From: AC-69 sp036519575
GTDB taxonomy: Bacteria; Actinomycetota; UBA4738; HRBIN12
Length of the DNA: 30,421 nucleotides
Assembly (NCBI GenBank): GCA_036519575.1
Contig: DATDKZ010000139.1
Location: 1-30,421 of the forward strand
Direction: 5' to 3'
The notes below the pieces were generated by a model, which had not been told where the DNA came from, did not search any database, and worked only from the letters and a program-made list of their open reading frames with translations. The position numbers were made by a program, and so were the translations under genes. Of this stretch, positions 7,588-14,367 are shown piece after piece (positions within the stretch are counted from its first letter, which is position 1; each line of letters begins with the position of its first letter).

Positions 7588-8307
7588 ATGGGCGAACCGG
7601 GCGGTCTTCCCCCGGAGGGGGAGGACTATCAGGACGCGTTCGCCCGCATGGAATCGGCCGTTGATGCGGGTCAGACGGACCTCACAGGGCTCGGATTCTG
7701 GCGGCTGCTCCGTCGAGTGAAGGTCGAGCCCGTGCTCGCCGAGCACTGGGCGGACCAGGCCGGCCGGATCGACCGCAAGGCGTTCGAGACGAGCGTCCGG
7801 TTCCGGTTCCCGGTGTGGTTCGGGAACCTGGTGCTCCTGATCGGCGTGTTGTTCGGAGCGGCGGCGACCGTATATGGCATGCGGTGCGACAACCCGACCG
7901 TGTCCGGATGGGCCTTCGTGGTGGCGGGCGTGGCGTGGTTGGTGTGCGTCCACGACCTCGCGCATTGGACAGTTGGTCGGCTGGTCGGCATCTCGTTCCT
8001 GGCCTACTACATCAGTTTCCCTCCGTGGCCCGGGCTGAAGATCGACTACGCCTCCTACCTTCGGACATCGCCGGCAGCGCGAGCCTGGATGCACGCGTCC
8101 GGCGCCCTGGCCACGAAGGTCGCGCCGTTCGCGGCCCTTGGGTTCTGTCTCGCCGCGAACGGGCCGGCGTGGGCCGTCTGGGTCCTGGCCGGCATCGGCG
8201 TCCTCCAGATCGTCACGGACATCCTCCTCTCCAGGACGAGGAGCGATTGGAAGCGGGTGGCGCGGGAACGGGCCCTGGCTCGGGCCCAAGCCGGCCGTCG
8301 ACGATAG
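7588..8307 (+). CDS. Polytopic membrane protein resembling site-2 proteases, with HDLAH motif
   Basis: A 239-aa protein with an acidic N-terminal soluble part (residues 1-70) and about four membrane segments (about 74-98, 106-144, 166-190, 193-213). HDLAH at 122-126 lies inside a hydrophobic segment, ASGALATKVAP at 170-180 is like the GPxxN motif, and the following segment ends in TDILLSRTRSDWKR (210-223). This order (His motif, GP/N-like motif, Asp-containing segment) recalls M50 intramembrane metalloproteases, but the canonical HExxH glutamate is Asp here, so activity is uncertain. I do not recognise a named family. The ATG has a GGAGG site at 7580. It is divergent from pknB, with about 105 bp between them holding TAGCGT (7568-7573) as a possible -10. 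Confidence 0.75.
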   Translation: MGEPGGLPPEGEDYQDAFARMESAVDAGQTDLTGLGFWRLLRRVKVEPVLAEHWADQAGRIDRKAFETSVRFRFPVWFGNLVLLIGVLFGAAATVYGMRCDNPTVSGWAFVVAGVAWLVCVHDLAHWTVGRLVGISFLAYYISFPPWPGLKIDYASYLRTSPAARAWMHASGALATKVAPFAALGFCLAANGPAWAVWVLAGIGVLQIVTDILLSRTRSDWKRVARERALARAQAGRRR

Positions 8308-8312
8308 CGACC

Positions 8313-8318
8313 TATACT
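8313..8318 (+). promoter_or_regulatory. Candidate -10 of the thiamine operon
   Basis: TATACT begins 6 bp after the stop of the preceding gene. The expected RNA start (about 8325) falls right before the TPP aptamer. No clear -35 is visible in the overlapping coding sequence. Confidence 0.5.
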
Positions 8319-8325
8319 GAGGTGG

Positions 8326-8522
8326 AACCACCGGGGAGCTCGGGACAACCGGGCTGAGAGGCCGGCAACGGGGCTCAAGCAGCGAAGCGGTAGCCCCAGA
8401 ACGGGGCTCAAGCAGCGAAGCGGTAGCCCCAGAACGGGGCTCAAGCAGCGAAGCGGTAGCCCTCAGGACAAAGCGCCGGCGACCCGAGGAACCTGATCCC
8501 GGTAATGCGGGCGGAGGGAACG
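8326..8522 (+). promoter_or_regulatory. TPP (THI-box) riboswitch with repeat-expanded P3 arm
   Basis: The conserved thiamine pyrophosphate aptamer is present in order: CCGGGGAGC (8331-8339), a P2 helix closing on GGGCTGAGAGG (8351-8361), a P3 helix formed by GCCGGC at 8361-8366 with GCCGGC at 8475-8480, then GACCCGAGGAACCTGATC, GGTAATGCGGGC and GGAGGGA (8512-8518). The 3' conserved GGAGGGA is also the ribosome binding site for the ATG at 8523, so ligand binding should hide it: control is most likely translational. The 108 nt between the two P3 strands hold three 33-nt direct repeats, while the core is intact. P1 is poorly defined. Downstream genes: thiE and an AIR-synthase-like gene. Confidence 0.93.
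8367..8465 (+). repeat. Three tandem 33-nt hairpin repeats inside the riboswitch P3 arm
   Basis: Units at 8367-8399, 8400-8432 and 8433-8465. The first two are identical and the third differs only in its last few bases. Each unit can fold on itself through GGGGCT and AGCCCC with GCGAAGC in the centre, a sequence known to make an unusually stable GAA-loop mini-hairpin in DNA. The array would decorate the tip of P3 with three small stem-loops. There are no spacers, so this is not a CRISPR array. Confidence 0.95.
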
Positions 8523-9170
8523 ATGGGCCGGATCGATCTAGAGCGGCTTCGGGTCCATGTCATCACCTCGAGTGGGCTCGTCCCGGGCCGTGGGCACATC
8601 GAGGTGGCGGATGCGGCGATCGAGGGCGGCGCCGACGTGGTGCAGCTCCGCGCGCCGGAGCTCTCGGACCACGAGGTGCTGTCGGTGGCGGGGGAGATCG
8701 AACGCCGCTGCCGGAGGGGCCACGTCCTGTTCGTCGTGAATGACCGGATCGACATCGCCGTCGCGGTCGGCGCTGGGGGAGCGCACGTCGGCCAGGGTGA
8801 CCATCCAGAGAGCGCCAGCGAGCGACTGGGGCCACGGGGAGTGCTGGGGATCAGCGTGACGACGCCGGAGCAGGCCGAAGCGGCCGAGAGTGCCGGAGCC
8901 GACTACCTGGGGGTCACCGTGTTCGCCACACCGACCAAGGCCGAGGCCGTGCCGATCGGGCTCGACGGACTTCGATCGATCGTCGAGGCGACGTCGCTGC
9001 CGGTCGTCGGGGTCGGCGGGATCGATCCCTCGAATGCGCGAAAGGTCCTTGCGACGGGGGCCGCCGGCGTCGCGGTCGTCTCCGCGGTGGGGACGGCGTC
9101 GGACCCGGTCGCGGCGACCCGGCGGCTGCTGGAGGCCGTCCACGCGGCGGCATCCGTGCCGAGAGGCTGA
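8523..9170 (+). CDS. thiE: Thiamine-phosphate synthase
   Basis: A 215-aa TIM-barrel protein of the ThiE/TenI family, expected to join HMP-pyrophosphate and thiazole phosphate to give thiamine monophosphate. Visible family motifs are FVVNDRIDIAVAVGAGGAHVGQ (residues 70-91, seen as VNDR and HVGQ), GISVTTPEQA (109-118), DYLGVTVFATPTK (127-139) and VVGVGGI. One oddity: the loop usually written QLREK reads QLRAP (41-45), so the customary lysine is missing and a TenI-like role is not excluded. The ATG at 8523 is chosen because the riboswitch's GGAGGGA lies 4 bp before it; the in-frame ATG at 8505 is part of the aptamer. The TPP riboswitch strongly supports a thiamine function. Confidence 0.88.
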   Translation: MGRIDLERLRVHVITSSGLVPGRGHIEVADAAIEGGADVVQLRAPELSDHEVLSVAGEIERRCRRGHVLFVVNDRIDIAVAVGAGGAHVGQGDHPESASERLGPRGVLGISVTTPEQAEAAESAGADYLGVTVFATPTKAEAVPIGLDGLRSIVEATSLPVVGVGGIDPSNARKVLATGAAGVAVVSAVGTASDPVAATRRLLEAVHAAASVPRG

Positions 9171-9176
9171 CTCGAG

Positions 9177-10250
9177 ATGGCGGAGCCGCGTCTGGGCAAG
9201 GCCACGGCGGAGCTGTTCGAGCAGGTCATCCTGCGCCGGCTGGGGGCGAAGGATCCTGACGTCCTGGTGGGCCCGGAGCACGGTGTCGATGTCGGCGTCG
9301 TGCGGGTGGCCGACGGCGTGGCCATGGCGCTGACCGCCGACCCCGTGTTCGTCGTCCCGGCCTACGGCTGGGACCGGGCGGCGTGGTTCGCCGTGCATAT
9401 CCTGGCCTCGGACGCCGCCACGAGCGGCCTTCCCCTTCGGTGGATGGCCGTGGACCTGAACCTTCCACCGGAGGTCACCGACGAGGAGCTGACCGCCCTG
9501 TGGGATGCGTTCCATCGGACGTGCCGGGATATCGGGATCGCCGTGGTGACCGGACACACCGCTCGGTACGAAGGCTGTGCATGGCCCATGGTGGGCGGGG
9601 CCGTCTGCATGGCCGCGGGACCCGAGGACCGCTACGTGACGCCGAAGATGGCGCGACCCGGCGACGCGATCGTGGTCACGAAGGGCGCGGCCATCGAGGC
9701 CACGGCGCTGTTCGCGGCCACGTTCCCCGAGCGTCTGACGCGGGGCCTGGGGGAGGACGTGGTGAAGGCGGCCGACGCCCTGTTCGAGCGGATGACCGTC
9801 GTGCCGGAGGCGGCCGTGGCCCGGGAGTTCGGCCTTCGGGACGAAGGGGTGACGTCCATGCACGACGCAACGGAGGGCGGCGTGCTCGGTGGGCTCACCG
9901 AGGTCGCCTCGGCCTCCGGCGTGGGGATGCGGGTCGAGAGAGCCGGAATCCCCCTGCGGCCAGAGGTCCGTGCCGTGTGCGAGCACGTCGGGATGGACCC
10001 GTACACGTCGATCTCCGAGGGGACGCTGATCTGTACGGTGGTCCCGGCCGGAGCCGACGCGTTCGTGTCGGCGCTCGGGGACGCCGGTATCGATTCCGCG
10101 ATCGTTGGGCAGGTGACGGAGACCGAACGCGGTGCCGTCCTGGTGACCGATCGGGGCGACGAACCGCTCGAGCACCCCGGGTTGGATCCGTTCTGGGGCG
10201 CGTTCGGCCGGTGGGCAGAGGAGGCCGAAGGGATCCGCGACCGGACCTGA
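9177..10250 (+). CDS. AIR-synthase/HypE-superfamily protein in the thiamine operon
   Basis: A 357-aa protein with the two-domain layout of the PurM/HypE/ThiL/SelD superfamily: an N-terminal domain with VHILASDAATSGLPLRW (about 78-94) and a C-terminal domain with TKGAAIEATALFA (about 164-176) and SMHDATEGGVLGGLTEVA (about 223-240), the latter a HypE-like motif. The GDDAA metal/ATP motif found in ThiL and HypE is not obvious; the equivalent region reads GPEHGVDVGVV. It lies 6 bp after thiE, so the riboswitch should control both. Thiamine-monophosphate kinase activity (ThiL-like) is an attractive guess from position only; overall resemblance is closer to HypE-like proteins of unknown function. 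No hydrogenase genes are nearby. Confidence 0.8.
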   Translation: MAEPRLGKATAELFEQVILRRLGAKDPDVLVGPEHGVDVGVVRVADGVAMALTADPVFVVPAYGWDRAAWFAVHILASDAATSGLPLRWMAVDLNLPPEVTDEELTALWDAFHRTCRDIGIAVVTGHTARYEGCAWPMVGGAVCMAAGPEDRYVTPKMARPGDAIVVTKGAAIEATALFAATFPERLTRGLGEDVVKAADALFERMTVVPEAAVAREFGLRDEGVTSMHDATEGGVLGGLTEVASASGVGMRVERAGIPLRPEVRAVCEHVGMDPYTSISEGTLICTVVPAGADAFVSALGDAGIDSAIVGQVTETERGAVLVTDRGDEPLEHPGLDPFWGAFGRWAEEAEGIRDRT

Positions 10251-10277
10251 GCACCCCGGGCTCATCGAGCCTCGCGA

Positions 10278-10283
10278 TAGGGT
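10278..10283 (+). promoter_or_regulatory. Candidate -10 before the PfkB-type kinase
   Basis: TAGGGT ends 9 bp before the ATG at 10293, within a 42-bp gap. An RNA starting at normal distance would be leaderless or nearly so. There is no obvious ribosome site in the gap, which fits that reading. Confidence 0.35.
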
Positions 10284-10292
10284 TGTCCGGCC

Positions 10293-11156
10293 ATGGACCT
10301 GGTCACGGTGGGCGACGTGATGGTCGACGTCAGTGTGGAGGCGACGGCGCTGGCGGAGGGAGGCGACGTCCACGGGCGGGTGTCGGTTCGACCGGGGGGC
10401 AGCGCGGCGAACGCCGCCGTCTGGGGGGCGGCGACCCGGGCTTCGGTCCGGCTCCACGGGCGGGTCGGCGACGACCTGAGCGGTCGGCTGCTCCAGGAAT
10501 CGATCGCCGAGCACGGCGTGGAGACCGTCCTCGCCGTGGACGCCCAGGCGCGAACGGGATCGCTGCTGGTGGTCCACTCGGCGGGGGAGCGATCGATGGT
10601 CGCCGACCGGGGGGCGAACGCTCGCCTGTCCCCCGCTGACCTCCCCGCCGAGATCGAGGCGACTGCGGTGTTGGTCTCGGGGTACCTCCTGCTCGACGAG
10701 GGATCGCTTCCCGCCGCGATGGCCGCCCTGAAACGGGCGAAGGCTCGATACGTGGCCGTGGACGCCGCCTCCTGGCCGCTCCTGCGGGAGTTCGGCACCA
10801 CCCGGTTCTTCGCCGCGACGGAGTCGGCCTCGGTCCTGCTGGTGAACGAGCTCGAGGCCGAGGTGCTGTGCGGCCGGCGGGGAGAGGACGCCGCCGAGAC
10901 CCTGGCCCAGCGATACCAGGTCGTGTGCGTGAAGCGCGGCCCGCGCGGGGCGACGATGTCGTGGGAAGGGCTGCTCATCCGCTACGAGGGCGAGCCCGTC
11001 GTGGAGGCCGACCCGACCGGCGCCGGCGATGCCTTCGACGGCGTGTTCCTCGCCTCCCTGGCGACGGGGGCCTCACCCGGGGAGGCGCTTCGCGTGGCGT
11101 GCGCCGCGGGCGCCCGGGTGGCCGCAGGCCCCGACCTGTGGCCCACCGCGGGATGA
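10293..11156 (+). CDS. PfkB-family sugar/nucleoside kinase, probably pseudouridine kinase
   Basis: A 287-aa ribokinase-fold kinase. GGSAAN (residues 35-40) forms the substrate-side glycine motif, and DPTGAGDAFDG (240-250) is the C-terminal PfkB signature with catalytic D246 and the anion hole GAGD. Length is normal. Sequence alone does not fix the substrate. The gene overlaps psuG (ATGA at 11153-11156), and the psuK-psuG pair is a well-known pathway in which the kinase makes pseudouridine 5'-phosphate and PsuG cleaves it to uracil and ribose 5-phosphate. On that context pseudouridine is the most likely substrate, with ribose or another nucleoside as alternatives. Confidence 0.85.
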   Translation: MDLVTVGDVMVDVSVEATALAEGGDVHGRVSVRPGGSAANAAVWGAATRASVRLHGRVGDDLSGRLLQESIAEHGVETVLAVDAQARTGSLLVVHSAGERSMVADRGANARLSPADLPAEIEATAVLVSGYLLLDEGSLPAAMAALKRAKARYVAVDAASWPLLREFGTTRFFAATESASVLLVNELEAEVLCGRRGEDAAETLAQRYQVVCVKRGPRGATMSWEGLLIRYEGEPVVEADPTGAGDAFDGVFLASLATGASPGEALRVACAAGARVAAGPDLWPTAG

Positions 11157-12064
11157 CCGGCCCGATCCGGCTCTCGGAGGAGGTGGCCGAGGCCCTCGCC
11201 GGCGGACGGCCCGTCGTCGCCCTGGAGACGAGCGTCCTGGCGCAAGGCCTGCCGGTTCCGCAGAACGACGAAGCCGCCCGCACCATGGCCGGCGCCATTC
11301 GCGCGACGGGCGGCGTGCCCGCCTGGATCGCCGTCGACGGCGGTGAGGTTCGGATCGGAGTCGGGGACGCGGACCTGGCTCGCCTGACGGTGCCGGGTGC
11401 GGCGGCCAAGGTCGCCCGGCGGGACCTGCCGATGGTCGTCGCATCGGGTGGCCTCGGCGCGACCACGGTTTCGGCGGCATCGTGGGCCGCCCATCGTGCC
11501 GGGATCGACGTCCTGGCGACCGGTGGGATCGGCGGGGTACATCGCGGCTCCGGCGACGTCTCGGCGGACCTGCTCGAGCTCGCCGCCACGCCCATCCTGG
11601 TGGTGTGCTCCGGTCCCAAGTCGATCGTGGACCCCGAGGCCACCATGGAACGCCTCGAGGAGCTGGGCGTATCGGTGCTCGGCTACCGGTCCGACCGGCT
11701 GCCGTTCTTCGTGGCCAGGCACGCCGACGTTCTGCTAGAGCACCACGTCGACACTCCCGGAGCGGCGGCCGCCGTGATCCTGGCCCTGCGGAGGCTCGGC
11801 CTCGGCTCGTCCGTCGTCCTGTGCAACCCCGTTCCCAACGGCGTCGCGCTGGACCGCGATGTGGTGGCCGACGCCGTTCGAGCTTGTGAGGAGGCCGCCG
11901 TGCGCCGAGGGGTCCGGGGCAAGGAGGTGACGCCGTTCCTGCTGTCCTGCCTCGCCGAGAGGACCGGCGGCCAGAGCCTCCGGGCGAACCTTTCACTTCT
12001 GGAGTGCAACGCGGGTCTGGCCACGGAGGTGGCCTCGGCGCTCGCTAGCGCAGCCAGGTCTTAG
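11153..12064 (+). CDS. psuG: Pseudouridine-5'-phosphate glycosidase
   Basis: A 303-aa enzyme of the IndA/PsuG family that splits the C-C glycosidic bond of pseudouridine 5'-phosphate, giving uracil and ribose 5-phosphate. Conserved features are VVALETSVLAQGLP with the general-acid region Glu25, VASGGLGATTVSA, TGGIGGVHRG (123-132), and CSGPKSIVD with Lys156 matching the ring-opened Schiff-base lysine (K166 in E. coli). NPVPNGVALD and the C-terminal ECNAGLATEVA are also typical. The start at ATG 11153 overlaps the kinase stop. Its last 20 bp overlap the 3' end of the convergent glycosyltransferase gene, so the two transcripts are complementary there. Confidence 0.95.
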   Translation: MTGPIRLSEEVAEALAGGRPVVALETSVLAQGLPVPQNDEAARTMAGAIRATGGVPAWIAVDGGEVRIGVGDADLARLTVPGAAAKVARRDLPMVVASGGLGATTVSAASWAAHRAGIDVLATGGIGGVHRGSGDVSADLLELAATPILVVCSGPKSIVDPEATMERLEELGVSVLGYRSDRLPFFVARHADVLLEHHVDTPGAAAAVILALRRLGLGSSVVLCNPVPNGVALDRDVVADAVRACEEAAVRRGVRGKEVTPFLLSCLAERTGGQSLRANLSLLECNAGLATEVASALASAARS

Positions 12065-13091
12065 CGATGGCCTTGGAGAAGTGCCAGGCGTAGCGAAGCG
12101 ACTTCGGTTTCTTCGACTCCCCGCCGCGCCGGGTGAGGAACGTGACCGGCACCTCCACGATTCGGGCTCGGTGTCGAAGGCACTCGATCAGCACCTCCGA
12201 GCTCCAGAACTGGTCCTGCTCCAGCACCAGCTTGCGAAGCGTGTCGGCCCGAGTGGCCCGGTACCCGCTGGACGCGTCCGTGATCCGCTGGCCGGCCAGG
12301 ATGGTCACCAGCCACGAGAAGAAGTGGACGCCGGCGTGACGGATCAGAGGTCCTCGCTCGAACTCGCCGAGCATCCGCGAGCCGTTCACGTGGTCGGCCT
12401 GGCCCTCGATGATCGGCTTGACCAGGATGGGCATCTCCTCGGGCAGGTGCTGCCCGTCGGCATCGATCGTCACCACGATGTCCGCCCCCAGCTTCAGCGC
12501 GATCTCATAACCCACCCGGAGCGCCAGCCCTCCGCCCCGGCGGATCGGGAGGCTGGCCACGAGCGCGCCAGCCCGTCGCGCCGCGTCGGCCGTGCCGTCC
12601 ACGGAGCCGTCGTCGATGACGATGGGGACGACGTCGTACCCGTCGATCTCCTCGGGCATCGCGTGGATCACCGCCCCGATGTTCCCCTCCTCGTTGTGGG
12701 CGGGGGAGATGACCACGATTCCCTTCCCCGACGGCAGGGGCCTGGCCGCGTCCCAATCGAACCGTTCCCTGCCGAAGGCCTCGACCAGTAGCCGGAGGTT
12801 CCGCTCGTTCACGTCCACATGAGACTGCAACCGGATCACCAGGGCGAACAGGACGGCCACCGCGACGAGCAGCAGTGCCGTGAGCCGCCGCCCGCTTCCC
12901 GGCCTGAAGTGCAGGAGATCGAAGATGGGATTGAACAGGTCGGGCACGATGGCCAGGAGCAGGACCCCGATGGTGAGGACCGACGAGATGATGAGCGACA
13001 GCCGGCTGATCTGGCGTCGTTGGTGACGGACGATGGCGATGGCGAGGAACGCGACCGCCGCCAGCCCTCCGAGGATCCGCAGGGCGATCAT
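12045..13091 (-). CDS. Membrane DUF2304 protein fused to a GT2 (dolichol-phosphate-mannose-synthase-like) glycosyltransferase
   Basis: A 348-aa protein. Residues 1-105 hold three hydrophobic segments (about 3-20, 31-51, 70-87), the topology of small DUF2304 proteins. From about residue 124 there is a GT2 domain: VVISPAHNEEGNIG (126-139), VIDDGSVDGT (158-167) and the DxD-type DADGQH (210-215), then SSGYRA. This domain type transfers sugars from nucleotide donors, commonly to polyprenyl phosphate on the cytosolic face. The gene starts 10 bp after the stop of the UDP-sulfoquinovose synthase gene, so the two are co-transcribed and the GT may use or accompany the sulfosugar product. Acceptor and donor cannot be read from the sequence. 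Confidence 0.87.
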   Translation of the reverse strand: MIALRILGGLAAVAFLAIAIVRHQRRQISRLSLIISSVLTIGVLLLAIVPDLFNPIFDLLHFRPGSGRRLTALLLVAVAVLFALVIRLQSHVDVNERNLRLLVEAFGRERFDWDAARPLPSGKGIVVISPAHNEEGNIGAVIHAMPEEIDGYDVVPIVIDDGSVDGTADAARRAGALVASLPIRRGGGLALRVGYEIALKLGADIVVTIDADGQHLPEEMPILVKPIIEGQADHVNGSRMLGEFERGPLIRHAGVHFFSWLVTILAGQRITDASSGYRATRADTLRKLVLEQDQFWSSEVLIECLRHRARIVEVPVTFLTRRGGESKKPKSLRYAWHFSKAIAKTWLR

Positions 13092-13101
13092 GCCTCGTCC
13101 C

Positions 13102-14280
13102 TCAGCGCGGCGTGCGCTCGCGAGCCGGGGGACGCCACCTGGTGCTCGGCATGATGTGATCCAGGATGACGCGGTCCTTGTGTCGTTCGATCGCCGAGAA
13201 CATCGACTCGATCAGCGTGTCCGACAGCAGGTGGGGCTCCAGCCCGAGGTCGAGGAGCTTCGTGTGCGCGGGGTTGTAGTAATGGTCCTCTGACTCCACC
13301 CGCGGATTGTCCAGGTGGCGCACCTCGACGGGCAACCCGTACGCCGCGCCCGCCTCGTGTACCTGTCGGGCCAGGTCCAGGATGGAGAACTGTTCGGTGA
13401 ACTGGTTGAACACCCGATATTCCCCGGGCTCGGGTGGATTCTGGACGGCCAGCTCGACGCACCGCAGCGTGTCGACGATGTTCAGGTAGCCCCGGGTCTG
13501 GCCGCCCTTCCCGTACACCGTGAGCGGGTGGCCGATGACGGCCTGGAGGCAGAACCGGTTCAGCGCGGTGCCGAAGACCTCGTCGTAGTCGAACCGTGTG
13601 GCCAAGCCGGGGTCGAGCGTCGTCTCGTCGGTCTCGATGCCGTACACGACGCCCTGGTTGAGGTCCGTGGACCGCAGTCCCCAGATGCGGCAGGCGAATT
13701 GGATGTTGTGCGAGTCGTGCACCTTGCTCAGGTGGTAGAGGCTCCCGGGCATCTTGGGAAACGGAAGGGTGTCGCTTCGGCCCTTGTGCTGGATGGTGAT
13801 GAACCCCTCCTCGATGTCGATGTTCGGCGTGCCGTACTCGCCCATCGTGCCCAGCTTGACCAGATGGGCGTGAGGGGCGAGCTCGGTCATGGCGAAGAGG
13901 ACGTTCAGGGTGCCGATCACGTTGTTCGTCTGAGTGAACGCGGCGTGCTCGCGGTCGATCATCGAGTAGGGCGCCGAGGGCATCTCGCCGTAGTGGACGA
14001 TGGCCTCCGGCTGGAACTCCCGGAAGACCCGTTCCACGACCTCCCAGTCCAACAGGTCGCCCTCGGTCACCCCGATCTCCAGGCCGGTGACGTCGCGCCA
14101 GGCCTTGGCCCGGGCTGGGAGGGACGCAAGGATCGGGGTGAGCGAGTCCGTGCCGGCCTCGGCGTGGGCCCGGCGTCGCAGGTAATCGTCGAGCGCGTGC
14201 ACCTCATGGCCGCGCCGGGAGAAGTGCATGGACGTCGGCCACCCGAGGTAGCCGTCGCCGCCCAAGATCAGGATGCGCAT
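13102..14280 (-). CDS. sqdB: UDP-sulfoquinovose synthase
   Basis: A 392-aa extended short-chain dehydrogenase that converts UDP-glucose and sulfite to UDP-sulfoquinovose. The match to SQD1/SqdB/Agl3 is very clear: GGDGYLGWPTSMHFSRRGH (residues 8-24) is the NAD-binding glycine motif, followed by DDYLRRR (31-37), MIDREHAAFTQTNNVIGTLN, the catalytic Thr region LGTMGEYGTPNIDIEEG (143-159), and YHLSKVHDSHN with the YxxxK pair Y182/K186. The ATG at 14280 has an AGAGGA ribosome site and, 37 bp upstream, TAGAAT (minus strand, 14322-14317) as a possible -10. No sulfolipid transferase of SqdX type is next to it; the partner is the GT2 gene, so the end product may be a sulfolipid or another glycoconjugate. 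Confidence 0.95.
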   Translation of the reverse strand: MRILILGGDGYLGWPTSMHFSRRGHEVHALDDYLRRRAHAEAGTDSLTPILASLPARAKAWRDVTGLEIGVTEGDLLDWEVVERVFREFQPEAIVHYGEMPSAPYSMIDREHAAFTQTNNVIGTLNVLFAMTELAPHAHLVKLGTMGEYGTPNIDIEEGFITIQHKGRSDTLPFPKMPGSLYHLSKVHDSHNIQFACRIWGLRSTDLNQGVVYGIETDETTLDPGLATRFDYDEVFGTALNRFCLQAVIGHPLTVYGKGGQTRGYLNIVDTLRCVELAVQNPPEPGEYRVFNQFTEQFSILDLARQVHEAGAAYGLPVEVRHLDNPRVESEDHYYNPAHTKLLDLGLEPHLLSDTLIESMFSAIERHKDRVILDHIMPSTRWRPPARERTPR

Positions 14281-14367
14281 CGCGTTCCTCTCAGGTTCGG
14301 GGCGGAAACCCGGCCAATTCTACCCGGGCTCCGACCTGCGGAAATCCGTCGGAGCGGCTCCGGCGGC

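Noticed and set aside
7483..8331. N-terminal extension of the PASTA kinase of up to 283 residues.
   Set aside because: It has no family resemblance, is low-complexity and antisense to the well-supported membrane protein gene.
8367..8465. Possible CRISPR array (33-nt direct repeats).
   Set aside because: The units abut with no spacers, there are only three, no cas genes are present, and the array lies exactly within the P3 arm of a TPP riboswitch.
8505..8522. ATG at 8505 as thiE start.
   Set aside because: It lies in the conserved TAATGC part of the TPP aptamer; the ATG at 8523 follows the riboswitch ribosome site.
8538..10577. 679-aa minus-strand frame opposite thiE and the AIR-synthase-like gene.
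   Set aside because: Antisense shadow: no domains, biased composition, spans several real plus-strand genes.
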